Translations under genes and position numbers: made by a program
Shown here: positions 17,435 through 25,960 of the stretch, one piece after another
How positions within the stretch are numbered: position 1 is the stretch's first letter
How the letters are laid out: each line of letters starts with the position of its first letter
Notes under the pieces: model-generated
Database searches by the model: none
What the model was told of the DNA's origin: nothing
What the model saw: the letters and a program-made list of their open reading frames with translations, nothing else
Assembly: GCF_000378065.1 (NCBI RefSeq)
Contig: NZ_KB899149.1
Span: forward strand, 1-64,000
From: Porphyromonas gulae DSM 15663
GTDB taxonomy: Bacteria; Bacteroidota; Bacteroidia; Bacteroidales; Porphyromonadaceae
Length of the DNA stretch: 64,000 nt
Direction of reading: 5' to 3'

Positions 17435-18643
17435 ATGAAGTTCCTACAGAAAATCCTCGGACGGATGGTAGAGGCTCTTTTTACACTTAGCGGTGCCATT
17501 ACGAGCATCGCTATTGTGCTTATCACACTGTTCCTCTTCAATGAAGGGCTCGGCCTTTTCCGTTCGCCCGTGATTGAAGAGGGATACGCCCTCTATCGCC
17601 ATGCCGACAACCGAGTACAGAAGCTGTCGCCACATGACATCAAACGGATTTTCGATGGAGAAATAACCAATTGGAGCCAACTGGGAGGAGACGATCAGGA
17701 TATCATGCTCTTCCGTATCGATGACCTGTTTTCTATCTACAGCGAGGAAGAATTAGGCGAGAACTATGCGCTCCTCCCCGATAAGATAGGAGAGGTGATC
17801 GCAGCCAATCCGGGCATCATCGCTTTCCTGCCGCAGAAATATGCTCCTGCGGACAGCGGAGTAGTACGGGCTATGGACACGGGCGACATTTCGCTTAGCG
17901 ACTTCTTCGGGAGAACGGAGTGGATGCCTACGGCTTCTCCCGCCCCGTTATACGGTATTCTCCCGCTTATATTAGGCACGCTACTGGTTAGCTTGGGAGC
18001 TATCGCTCTGGCCCTTCCGTTGGGCCTGGGTGTAGCCATTTACCTGTCCGAACTAGCTTCGGGGCGTATTCGCAAGATACTCAAACCGGCCATCGAACTA
18101 CTGGCAGGGATACCCTCCGTCGTTTACGGCTTCTGGGGATTGGTCGTGCTGGTACCCTGGGTACAGCAAACCTTCGGTCTCTCCGTCGGCGAAACGGCCT
18201 TTACGGGCAGCCTCATCCTCGCCATCATGGCCTTGCCCACCATCATCACGGTGGCTCAGGACGCCATGAACAATACTCCCCGATCCATGCGAGAAGCCAG
18301 TCTGGCTCTCGGGGCTACCCGCTGGCAGACGGTCTACAAAGTCGTGATACCCTATGCCAAATCGGGCATATCGGCCGCCGTAGTACTGGGGATCGGCCGA
18401 GCCATAGGGGAGACGATGGCCGTGCTCATGGTTACAGGCAATGCAGCCGTCATGCCCACCTCCTTCTTCGAATCGGTACGAACCATTCCGGCCACGATCG
18501 TAGCAGAGCTGGGCGAGGTACCTGCAGGTAGCTCCCACTATCAGGCACTCTTCCTGCTGGGATGTATTCTATTCGTGATCACGATGATCATCAGCATAAC
18601 GGCTGAAGTAATCTCCAAGAAACAACCCAAAGCATCGGTCTAA
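17435..18643 (+). CDS. pstC: Phosphate ABC transporter permease PstC with a PstS-like periplasmic insert
   Basis: PstC forms the membrane channel with PstA. The 402 residues are about 80-100 longer than E. coli PstC because of an insert between the first transmembrane helix (about 17-38) and the second (about 172-195). Residues 62-137 of the insert resemble PstS: KLSPHDIKRIFDGEITNW against KLTRQQLEGIFTGKIKNW in PstS, then a later segment ending NPGIIAFLPQKYA. The C-terminal permease half is normal, with the EAA loop near EASLALGATRWQTVYKVV (about 288-305). The insert would face the periplasm where PstS docks. Confidence 0.93.
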   Translation: MKFLQKILGRMVEALFTLSGAITSIAIVLITLFLFNEGLGLFRSPVIEEGYALYRHADNRVQKLSPHDIKRIFDGEITNWSQLGGDDQDIMLFRIDDLFSIYSEEELGENYALLPDKIGEVIAANPGIIAFLPQKYAPADSGVVRAMDTGDISLSDFFGRTEWMPTASPAPLYGILPLILGTLLVSLGAIALALPLGLGVAIYLSELASGRIRKILKPAIELLAGIPSVVYGFWGLVVLVPWVQQTFGLSVGETAFTGSLILAIMALPTIITVAQDAMNNTPRSMREASLALGATRWQTVYKVVIPYAKSGISAAVVLGIGRAIGETMAVLMVTGNAAVMPTSFFESVRTIPATIVAELGEVPAGSSHYQALFLLGCILFVITMIISITAEVISKKQPKASV

Positions 18644-18646
18644 ACA

Positions 18647-19510
18647 ATGGTATTGAACAAGAAAAACAGCGAACGCATAGCGTTTCTCACCTTTCGGATA
18701 CTCGGATTCTCCATATTGGTGCTACTGATGGCCTTGCTCGGATTCATTATCTATAATGGTATCGGGGTAATCAACTGGGAGTTTATCACCACAGCTCCGA
18801 CCGAAGGGATGACGGCAGGCGGTATCTATCCGGCCATCGTCGGTACACTCTGCCTCGTGGCAGGCAGTATGCTCGTGGCCTTCCCGGTGGGGATCATGTC
18901 CGCCATATACACACGGGAGTATGCACGCAACGGGTGGCCTGTACGCATCATCCGCATCATGACCAACAATCTGGCCGGCATTCCCTCCATCGTATTCGGG
19001 CTGTTCGGTATGGCTCTGTTCGTGAATACCATGGGTTTCGGCGATTCTATCATCGCCGGCTCGCTCACGCTCGGTCTGCTGGCACTGCCCCTCGTGATCC
19101 GAACGACGGAGGAAGCACTGAAAGCCGTACCCGATTCATACCGCACCGGTAGCTATGCCCTGGGGGCAGGTAAGCTGCAGACGATATTCAGGGTGGTACT
19201 GCCTGCAGCCTTTCCGGATATTATGACGGGCCTCATCCTCTCCATCGGAAGGGTCTCCGGCGAGACGGCTCCCATCCTCTTCACTGCTGCCGCTTACTTC
19301 CTGCCGAAGCTCCCTTCGAGCATATTCGATCAGGTCATGGCACTGCCATACCACCTCTACGTGATAGCCACCAGCGGAACGGACATTGAAGCCTCGCGGC
19401 CGATAGCTTACGGCACCGCTCTTGTGCTGATCACCATCGTACTACTGATGAACCTGATAGCTACGGGTATCAGATCCTATATGTCCAAAAACAAGAAACA
19501 ATCTGCCTAA
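18647..19510 (+). CDS. pstA: Phosphate ABC transporter permease PstA
   Basis: The 287-residue permease begins 3 nt after pstC. Six transmembrane helices are predicted, and the EAA loop reads GSYALGAGKLQTIFRVVLP (about 170-188). It lacks the extra periplasmic domain found in PstC. pstB follows after 6 nt, so the whole operon is tightly packed. Confidence 0.94.
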   Translation: MVLNKKNSERIAFLTFRILGFSILVLLMALLGFIIYNGIGVINWEFITTAPTEGMTAGGIYPAIVGTLCLVAGSMLVAFPVGIMSAIYTREYARNGWPVRIIRIMTNNLAGIPSIVFGLFGMALFVNTMGFGDSIIAGSLTLGLLALPLVIRTTEEALKAVPDSYRTGSYALGAGKLQTIFRVVLPAAFPDIMTGLILSIGRVSGETAPILFTAAAYFLPKLPSSIFDQVMALPYHLYVIATSGTDIEASRPIAYGTALVLITIVLLMNLIATGIRSYMSKNKKQSA

Positions 19511-19516
19511 ACAGCA

Positions 19517-20263
19517 ATGATAGAAGCGAAAAATATAGACTTTTTCTATGGCGACTTCCACGCCCTCAAGTCGGTAAGCATGAAGATGGAGAGCAATACG
19601 GTAACGGCACTCATCGGTCCTTCGGGCTGTGGTAAGTCCACCTTCCTGCGCCTGTTCAACCGCATGAACGACCTGATCGAGGGAACCAGCCTCACGGGGG
19701 AATGCCTGATAGATGGTGTGAACATACACGACAAATCCATATCCGTAGACGACCTGCGCAAGAAGGTGGGTATGGTATTTCAGAAACCAAACCCTTTCCC
19801 CAAATCCATTTTCGAGAATGTGGCATACGGCCTGCGCGTCAATTCGATGGGCGATAAGCAATTCATTGCCCAACGAGTGGAGGAGTCCCTACGCGCGGCT
19901 GCACTCTGGGACGAAGTAAAGGACAAACTGAAGAAATCCGCCTTTGCCCTGTCCGGTGGCCAGCAGCAACGTCTCTGTATAGCCAGAGCTTTGGCCATCT
20001 CCCCTTCCGTCCTGCTCATGGACGAACCGGCATCGGCTCTCGACCCCATCTCCACAGCCAAGATAGAGGAGCTGATACATGGACTCAAGGAGCTGTACAC
20101 GATCGTAATCGTCACACACAATATGCAGCAGGCAGCACGCGTGAGCGACAAGACGGGGTTCTTCATGCTCGGCCAACTCATCGAATACAGCGATACGAAG
20201 AAGATGTTCCTGTCGCCCGATTCCGAACAAACGCAGAACTACATTACCGGCCGTTTCGGCTGA
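19517..20263 (+). CDS. pstB: Phosphate ABC transporter ATPase PstB
   Basis: The 248-residue ATPase energises phosphate uptake. Walker A is GPSGCGKST (about 35-43), the signature is LSGGQQQRL (about 150-158), and Walker B is [13 protein letters not shown] (about 169-181), with the H-loop in VTHNM. Length and motifs are those of active PstB. phoU starts 45 nt downstream. Confidence 0.96.
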   Translation: MIEAKNIDFFYGDFHALKSVSMKMESNTVTALIGPSGCGKSTFLRLFNRMNDLIEGTSLTGECLIDGVNIHDKSISVDDLRKKVGMVFQKPNPFPKSIFENVAYGLRVNSMGDKQFIAQRVEESLRAAALWDEVKDKLKKSAFALSGGQQQRLCIARALAISPSVLLMDEPASALDPISTAKIEELIHGLKELYTIVIVTHNMQQAARVSDKTGFFMLGQLIEYSDTKKMFLSPDSEQTQNYITGRFG

Positions 20264-20308
20264 TCGTTCTCCCCTCCCAAACACTTAAATTCAAACAAGG
20301 AAACTGCA

Positions 20309-20980
20309 ATGAAGCATACCGAACAAGAAATGATCCTCCTCAAAGAGGAAGTAAACCGCATGTGGCAGCTCGTGCTATCCCAACTGGAGAAAGCCCGTCA
20401 GGCCTTTCTGACGAACGACACCGATCTGGCACGCGAAGTAATCAGCAGGGAGAAACGAGTGGATGTATGTGAGCTGAAGATCGAAAGCGATTGCGAGAAC
20501 TACATAGCCCTCTATAGCCCCGTGGCCATAGACCTGCGACTGACCCTCTCGCTGATGAAGATCTGCAGCATGCTGGAGCGGATAGGCGACTTTGCCGCCG
20601 GCATCGCTATGCATGTACTCGATGAAGACTGCCAAGGCATCCCGGCATCTCTGATAGAAAAACTCGAAATGGAACAGATATTTACCGTCCTGCAGGGCAT
20701 GCTATCGGATTGCTACGTGGCACTGGAAAGCGAAAACACCCAAATAGCGGGTCGGATATTCTCCCGCGACAAAGAGGTGAATGCCATCTATCATGCAGCC
20801 CCCAAGGTCCTTGCCCAGTTCCTGACGGAGCATCCCGAACACATCTACTGCGGTCTGAAGCTGCTGCTACTGATCCGCAAGCTGGAGCGCATAGGCGACC
20901 ACTGCGGCAATATCGTGGAGGAGATCGTATTCTATGTGGATGCAAAAGTGCTCAAGCACAACAAAAGCAAAGCCGATTAG
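20309..20980 (+). CDS. phoU: Phosphate-signalling protein PhoU
   Basis: The 223-residue all-helical protein contains the two three-helix PhoU repeats, each with the metal-binding consensus E/D-x3-D: KICSMLERIGDFAAGIA (about 89-105) and IRKLERIGDHCGNIVEEI (about 189-206). PhoU links the Pst transporter to the PhoR-type kinase and limits phosphate uptake. It is the last gene before a hairpin at 21021-21060, which separates it from the two-component genes. Confidence 0.94.
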   Translation: MKHTEQEMILLKEEVNRMWQLVLSQLEKARQAFLTNDTDLAREVISREKRVDVCELKIESDCENYIALYSPVAIDLRLTLSLMKICSMLERIGDFAAGIAMHVLDEDCQGIPASLIEKLEMEQIFTVLQGMLSDCYVALESENTQIAGRIFSRDKEVNAIYHAAPKVLAQFLTEHPEHIYCGLKLLLLIRKLERIGDHCGNIVEEIVFYVDAKVLKHNKSKAD

Positions 20981-20986
20981 GAGAAG

Positions 20987-21059
20987 CACCTTACACTTTT
21001 TGCGCATTCTTACGAACCGAACCGGGGCTGTGCAAAGAATGGACTTTGACACAACCCCG
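20987..21059 (+). repeat. Hairpin repeat, copy B (terminator-like) after phoU
   Basis: This copy matches 4127-4197 in order of blocks: CATTCTTACGAACC, then a hairpin CCGGGGCTGTGCAAAG / CTTTGACACAACCCCGG with loop AATGGA. One bulge and one mismatch interrupt the stem. It probably ends the pst-phoU transcript. Confidence 0.65.
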
Positions 21060-21145
21060 GGTTACCTCCACCTCTTTTTACTGCTCCGGACAGCTCCATT
21101 TCCATTATTCCATATCTTTGGTATCCAAACTTTTGCAACGACAGC

Positions 21146-21844
21146 ATGGCATATAAGATCCTGATAGTGGACGATGACCACAGCATATGCGAAATCCTGG
21201 CCTATAACCTCCGAAGCGAAGGCTTCGAGGTATGCAGCGCCCATTCCGCGGAAGAAGCCCTGATCACCCTCTCCGTTCCTTTCGACCTGATCCTGCTGGA
21301 TGTGATGATGGGCGGCATGTCCGGATACAAGATGGCGGAGACCCTCCGAGAAAGGCGCGACACCACTCCTATTATATTCCTTACGGCCAAGGATACCGAG
21401 AACGATATGCTAACGGGCTTTTCGGTCGGAGGAGACGACTACATCCCCAAACCCTTCTCCATCAAAGAAGTCGTTGCCCGCGTCCGAGCCGTCCTGCGTC
21501 GTTCGACAGGCGCGAAAGACGAACATCATGCTTCATCCCGCCTGATCGTCTGCGGCGATCTGCAAATAAATCCGGAGACCAAAGAAGTATTCGTGGCCGG
21601 CGAACCCGTACAGCTGACCAAGACCGAGATGGAACTGCTCGTCCTGCTCGTTCGCTCCTCCGACCGCGTGCTCTCCCGTAGCGAGATTATCGAGAAGGTC
21701 TGGAGCGAAACGCCTTATATCACCGAACGAACGGTCGATGTACACATTACCCGGCTTCGCAAAAAACTCGGTGTATGTGCTCCCATGCTGACCAACCGTT
21801 CGGGCTACGGCTATCGGTTCAATCCCGCTCTCCTATGCGACTGA
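21146..21844 (+). CDS. OmpR/PhoB-family response regulator
   Basis: The 232-residue regulator has an N-terminal receiver (acidic pocket D9-D10-D11, phosphoacceptor D52 in LILLDVMMGG, Lys in FLTAKD) and a C-terminal winged helix (about 135-230, ending TNRSGYGYRF). Its position directly after pst-phoU suggests the PhoB role: activating phosphate genes when phosphate is low. The kinase gene overlaps its last codons by 10 nt. Confidence 0.9.
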   Translation: MAYKILIVDDDHSICEILAYNLRSEGFEVCSAHSAEEALITLSVPFDLILLDVMMGGMSGYKMAETLRERRDTTPIIFLTAKDTENDMLTGFSVGGDDYIPKPFSIKEVVARVRAVLRRSTGAKDEHHASSRLIVCGDLQINPETKEVFVAGEPVQLTKTEMELLVLLVRSSDRVLSRSEIIEKVWSETPYITERTVDVHITRLRKKLGVCAPMLTNRSGYGYRFNPALLCD

Positions 21845-23553
21845 ACATCAAGGGCAAACTCTTCCTCCGATTCGGATGTCTTTTCCTGCTCTTCTTTGCA
21901 GGAGTGATCCTGATAGGACAGTGGCGGCAGCGAACGATCAAAAAACAAGCTCTTGAGGATCGGCTGGCAGAATACGTATCCATTATAGACAAAGCCGCCC
22001 CCGACACCACGGCCGACTATCGGCACAGACTCGGCCACATTTTGCCCCTTCTCCCCCGCTCCATACGCGTCAGCATCATCGACCACAAGGGCGTAGTCCT
22101 CTTCGATAATGTGATAGACAGCTCGGAGCAAATGCAGAACCACTCGGCGCGTGCCGAGATCGTAACGGCCTCCCGTCATCGGCATGGGACGGACATACGC
22201 ATCTCCCAGTCCGATGGAGTCAAATATCTCTACCTGGCCGAAAAGCTCGGCTCCCGTTTCATACGGGTAGCTCTCCCCTACGATACCGAAGTGCGCTATC
22301 TGCTTCGGATGGATGCCCCCTTCTTCTATTGGGCTATCGCCCTCCTGGCCGTCACCCTCCTGCTCATCGGCCGGGTGGCGCACAGCACGAGCGGAGCAGT
22401 CAGACGCCTTCGCGATCTGGCCATCAACCCCGACACGGCAGCAGCGGGAGAGACATTCCCCGACGATGAGCTGGGCGAAGTAAGCCGGAAAATAGCGCGC
22501 AACTATCAGGACCTTCGGGAGAAAACGCAAGCAATCGACTACGAACGCGAACGCCTTGCCCAGCATGTACTCTATTCGCGCGAAGGAGTTTGCTTTTTCA
22601 CCCCCGCACACGAAGTTCTTTTCTTCAACGGTCTTTTCGTTCAGTATCTGCATGCCATCAGCGACTGCAACGACATCAGCGCAGCAACGCTGGCGGAAGA
22701 TCCCCTCTTTGCCCCTGTTTTCGACTTTGTGAAAGGAGGGGGCAAAACAACCTCCTACGAAAGCCGGATCAGACGCCATGGCAAAGCCTTCTCCCTGCGA
22801 GCAGGCGTATTCGAAGACGGTGGGTTCGAAATGGTACTCAACGATGTGACGGAAAACGAGAAAATGCACCGCATCAAACAAGAGATGACGGGCAATATAG
22901 CCCACGAACTACGCACGCCGGTAACGAGTATTCGCGGATATTTGGAAACACTCCTGGAGCAGAACCCCGACCAAGCCACCCGCGAGTACTTCCTCCAACA
23001 GGCCTATCATCGCACCTTGGCGCTATCGGATCTGATCCACGACATGAGCCTGATCACGAAGCTGGACGAGTCGACCGCTCTTTTCAAGCTCTCCCCGATC
23101 AATCTGAGCAAACTGCTGGAAAGAGTCGGCAAGGACTTCGCCTCGGACTTTACGGCACATCGCATATCCTTCCGGCCGAATCTACCGTCCGATACCGTTT
23201 TGACCGGCAATGAGAGCCTGCTCTATGCCATCTTCCGCAACCTGACGGAGAATGCCATCCGCTACGGCGGCGAAAACATACAGATCATCATCGATCTTTA
23301 CCGCAAGGACGAGGATTATCTCTACTTTTCATTCTACGACACGGGAGTGGGGATCTCGGACGAATCGCATCTGACACGGCTCTTCGAGCGATTCTACAGG
23401 GTACACCAAGGGCGAACGAGAGAAACGGGCGGCACGGGCTTAGGCCTCTCCATCGTCAAGAACGCAGTCCTCTTCCACAAGGGAGAGATCACCGTCAAAA
23501 ACCGCTCCGAAGGCGGTCTGGAGTTCCTGTTCCGCCTCAAGCGCACCCTCTGA
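21835..23553 (+). CDS. Sensor histidine kinase, probable PhoR-type partner
   Basis: Start at ATG 21835 (MRLNIKGKLFLRFG), overlapping the regulator stop by 10 nt; an earlier in-frame ATG at 21775 is less likely because it removes the N-terminal signal anchor position. The 572 residues comprise a transmembrane helix (about 8-28), a periplasmic sensor (about 30-160), a second helix (about 163-183), a PAS-like region, HisKA with H357 in NIAHELRTPVTS, and HATPase_c with N box NLTENAIRYGG, DTGVGIS and GTGLGLSIV. It probably phosphorylates the preceding regulator. No terminator is seen before the repeat region. Confidence 0.9.
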   Translation: MRLNIKGKLFLRFGCLFLLFFAGVILIGQWRQRTIKKQALEDRLAEYVSIIDKAAPDTTADYRHRLGHILPLLPRSIRVSIIDHKGVVLFDNVIDSSEQMQNHSARAEIVTASRHRHGTDIRISQSDGVKYLYLAEKLGSRFIRVALPYDTEVRYLLRMDAPFFYWAIALLAVTLLLIGRVAHSTSGAVRRLRDLAINPDTAAAGETFPDDELGEVSRKIARNYQDLREKTQAIDYERERLAQHVLYSREGVCFFTPAHEVLFFNGLFVQYLHAISDCNDISAATLAEDPLFAPVFDFVKGGGKTTSYESRIRRHGKAFSLRAGVFEDGGFEMVLNDVTENEKMHRIKQEMTGNIAHELRTPVTSIRGYLETLLEQNPDQATREYFLQQAYHRTLALSDLIHDMSLITKLDESTALFKLSPINLSKLLERVGKDFASDFTAHRISFRPNLPSDTVLTGNESLLYAIFRNLTENAIRYGGENIQIIIDLYRKDEDYLYFSFYDTGVGISDESHLTRLFERFYRVHQGRTRETGGTGLGLSIVKNAVLFHKGEITVKNRSEGGLEFLFRLKRTL

Positions 23554-23913
23554 CAAGCCCCCCTCCGACGCCATCTTTCCTCCTTCTATCGCACTGTACA
23601 GAAAAGCGACTGAAGTCTCTTTTCAAGCAATGAGACTATTCTTTGTTGCCAAAGAGTTTACGCGCGGGAATTTGTCCGGTCGTCAGTCCGCAAAACATGG
23701 CGCGAGAAAATTTTCGTTTTGGTTCGGGAAGTAAAAATTTCTCGCGCCAGAACGAAAATTTTCTCGCGCCACTTTTTCAGAGATTTCACACAAGGAATCA
23801 GCACATTTCCGGTGCATATTGCGAAAGGTTGGGATGATAGACCGGCCTATCGGATCGGGGGGTGATGGATGCTTTACGGGATGCGGGCAGGCTAAGCCAC
23901 GCCACAAGCTGTT
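23554..23913. other. Convergent non-coding interval holding repeat copy 2
   Basis: The 360 nt between the PhoR-type kinase and the convergent PIF1-like helicase contain no supported gene. The centre is the perfect palindrome of the dispersed repeat. GTTTACGCGCGGGAATTT just before it is shared with repeat copy 3. Confidence 0.6.
23692..23780 (-). repeat. Dispersed palindromic repeat, copy 2
   Basis: Perfect 20-nt inverted arms, GGCGCGAGAAAATTTTCGTT at 23699-23718 and its complement at 23751-23770, enclose 32 nt. A third arm-like block ATTTCTCGCGCC ends at 23748. In minus-strand orientation it matches copies 1 and 4. This is the most symmetrical copy and can form a long hairpin. Confidence 0.85.
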
Positions 23914-25956
23914 TCACTTCCGGCCGGCCTGTTCTCGGAGCTTGCGTAAGCGGATTCGGTAGTGCTCGGCTTCGTCTTCTTCGTCCAGCTCCTCGCAGAG
24001 GGCAATAAGCCGTTTGAGCAATGTGCGGCTTTGGGGGTTGAGCCCATCGGCCTGTCGGTATGCATCGAGGGCCTCTTCGTAGTAAGCGAATTTCTCCAAG
24101 ACTTGTCCCAACGTGAATCGAGCAGTAAAATCCGTCGGAGCAATGGCTACAGCCTGATTCAAAGCAGAGAGGGAAGCGGTTATTTCGTTCAGTCCGGCCA
24201 ATGCCCGACCTTTCCTGACGAAGGCCTCCACATAGTCGGGATAGAGCGTGAGGGCTTTGTCGTAGGAGCGGATGGCCGCGTGAGCATCATGAGCCTCCGC
24301 AATACAGTCATTGCCCATTAGTACATATTCTTTGGCCAGTCGACGCATAACCTCGCGCTGCTCGGCCAACTCACGCCGCAGCTGTTCCTCACGGCGGTAT
24401 GCATACTCCATTTCGAACAGCTTGCTCACCAGCAGACGGCGAAAGAGTGGGTCGTCCAAATCGTTCTTCTTCGCTAATGCTTGTGAAAAGGTGCCGATGG
24501 CTTCCGTATAACGGCAAGCATTCCACAGCCGGAGGGCTTGTGCATACTCACGTTCCGCCTCGGCACGTTCGAGCGAGTCATTGATTACACCCAGATCATT
24601 GGCTCGCGAATAAAAATCGACAATCTCACGACGGACGATGACGTCCCGGCCGGCAAGCGGTGCACGCAGCACCATACCTTCGAGCGAACGGCACCGGCTG
24701 AGGGCTACATAGGCCTGACCGCCGGCGAAGGTCCCTTCCGAGAAATCGATGATCACCCGATCGAACGTCAGTCCCTGGCTCTTGTGTACCGTGATCGCCC
24801 AAGCCAATTTGAGCGGATACTGAATGAATCTGCCCAGGACTTCCTCCTCCACTTTATTGGCCTGCTCATTATAGGAGAAGCGTTTATTGTCCCAGATGCA
24901 TGGTTCCACTGTGACAACTTCTCCGGTGCTGAGACATACGTCTATCGTTTCACTCTCCGGATCGAAGCCGGCTACTATGCCGAGTGTCCCATTGACCCAT
25001 CGGTGATCTTTGTCATTGGAGACGAATATCACCTGAGCATCCTGTTTCAGGATAAGCTCTTCCTCGGTCGGTAAGGATGAAGAGGGGAAATCGCCTTCGA
25101 TAGTGCCGTACAGGGTGATGGGGTCGCCCTGCAGCCGGTCCAACTGTCGCTCGTTGATGTAGCTCACGTGCCGGCGTTTGGTGGCGAGGGTGATGACCGG
25201 CTCGTCTTTCGGTGGTTCGTAATGGCGATCGACGCATTTATTGATGTCCCGAAGATCCTGTTCGATCAGCCTGCCTGATCGGATTCGATCGAGTATCTGC
25301 ACGAACGCCTGCTCTGTCTGTCGATACACCTTGGTCAGCTCCACTGTGACGGGAGGAGTGGCTCGCAGTGCCTCGGAGGAGAAAAAGAAGGGGTTGGGAT
25401 AAAATCGTTTCAGTATGTCGGCATCATCTGCCGTTACCACAGGTTCAAGTTGATAAAGATCCCCCACGAACAACATCTGCACACCACCGAAAGGCCTTTC
25501 TTGCCGGCCTCTGTATATACCGAGGAGCTTATCAATGGCATCGATGACATCGGCCCGAACCATGGACACCTCGTCTATGACAATCAGATCGAGGCTTCGG
25601 ATCAGTTTCTTGTGTTCGTTCGTGTAGCGAAATACATCGAACACCCGTTTGTCACGAGTGCTCAGATCGGGATCGTTCGGCGGAATGGGGCGGAGTGGCA
25701 GCTTGAAAAATGAGTGGAGCGTCTGCCCTCCGACATTCAGAGCCGCGAGACCGGTAGGTGCAAGCACGATGAACTTCTTGTGCGTCGTAGCACAGATATG
25801 CCGAAGCAGTGTGGACTTACCCGTTCCGGCCTTGCCGGTCAGGAAGAGACTTTGGTCTGTACGCTCGATCAGGCTGAGCACATAGCCCATCTCCTCATTG
25901 GCCGGGTCAATGGTGGGCAGGGCCTCCTCTCTCTTTTTTGTCTTACGACGAGGCAT
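23914..25956 (-). CDS. PIF1-like superfamily 1 helicase with C-terminal TPRs
   Basis: The 680-residue protein has the PIF1/RecD-type core: Walker A LTGKAGTGKSTLLRHI (about 39-54), PTGLAALNVGG, Walker B LIVIDEVSMVRAD, motif III FVGDLYQLEPV, motif V/VI VHKSQGLTFDRVIID and YVALSRCRSLEGM. From about 490 it is helical, with TPR-like repeats (AIRSYDKALTLYPDYVEAF and similar). It begins 4 nt after the GHL10-type lipoprotein gene and is last in a seven-gene run. Residues 480-680 may bind a protein partner; the DNA substrate is unknown. A second helicase with a similar core is at 48205. Confidence 0.88.
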   Translation of the reverse strand: MPRRKTKKREEALPTIDPANEEMGYVLSLIERTDQSLFLTGKAGTGKSTLLRHICATTHKKFIVLAPTGLAALNVGGQTLHSFFKLPLRPIPPNDPDLSTRDKRVFDVFRYTNEHKKLIRSLDLIVIDEVSMVRADVIDAIDKLLGIYRGRQERPFGGVQMLFVGDLYQLEPVVTADDADILKRFYPNPFFFSSEALRATPPVTVELTKVYRQTEQAFVQILDRIRSGRLIEQDLRDINKCVDRHYEPPKDEPVITLATKRRHVSYINERQLDRLQGDPITLYGTIEGDFPSSSLPTEEELILKQDAQVIFVSNDKDHRWVNGTLGIVAGFDPESETIDVCLSTGEVVTVEPCIWDNKRFSYNEQANKVEEEVLGRFIQYPLKLAWAITVHKSQGLTFDRVIIDFSEGTFAGGQAYVALSRCRSLEGMVLRAPLAGRDVIVRREIVDFYSRANDLGVINDSLERAEAEREYAQALRLWNACRYTEAIGTFSQALAKKNDLDDPLFRRLLVSKLFEMEYAYRREEQLRRELAEQREVMRRLAKEYVLMGNDCIAEAHDAHAAIRSYDKALTLYPDYVEAFVRKGRALAGLNEITASLSALNQAVAIAPTDFTARFTLGQVLEKFAYYEEALDAYRQADGLNPQSRTLLKRLIALCEELDEEDEAEHYRIRLRKLREQAGRK

Positions 25957-25960
25957 GCGC

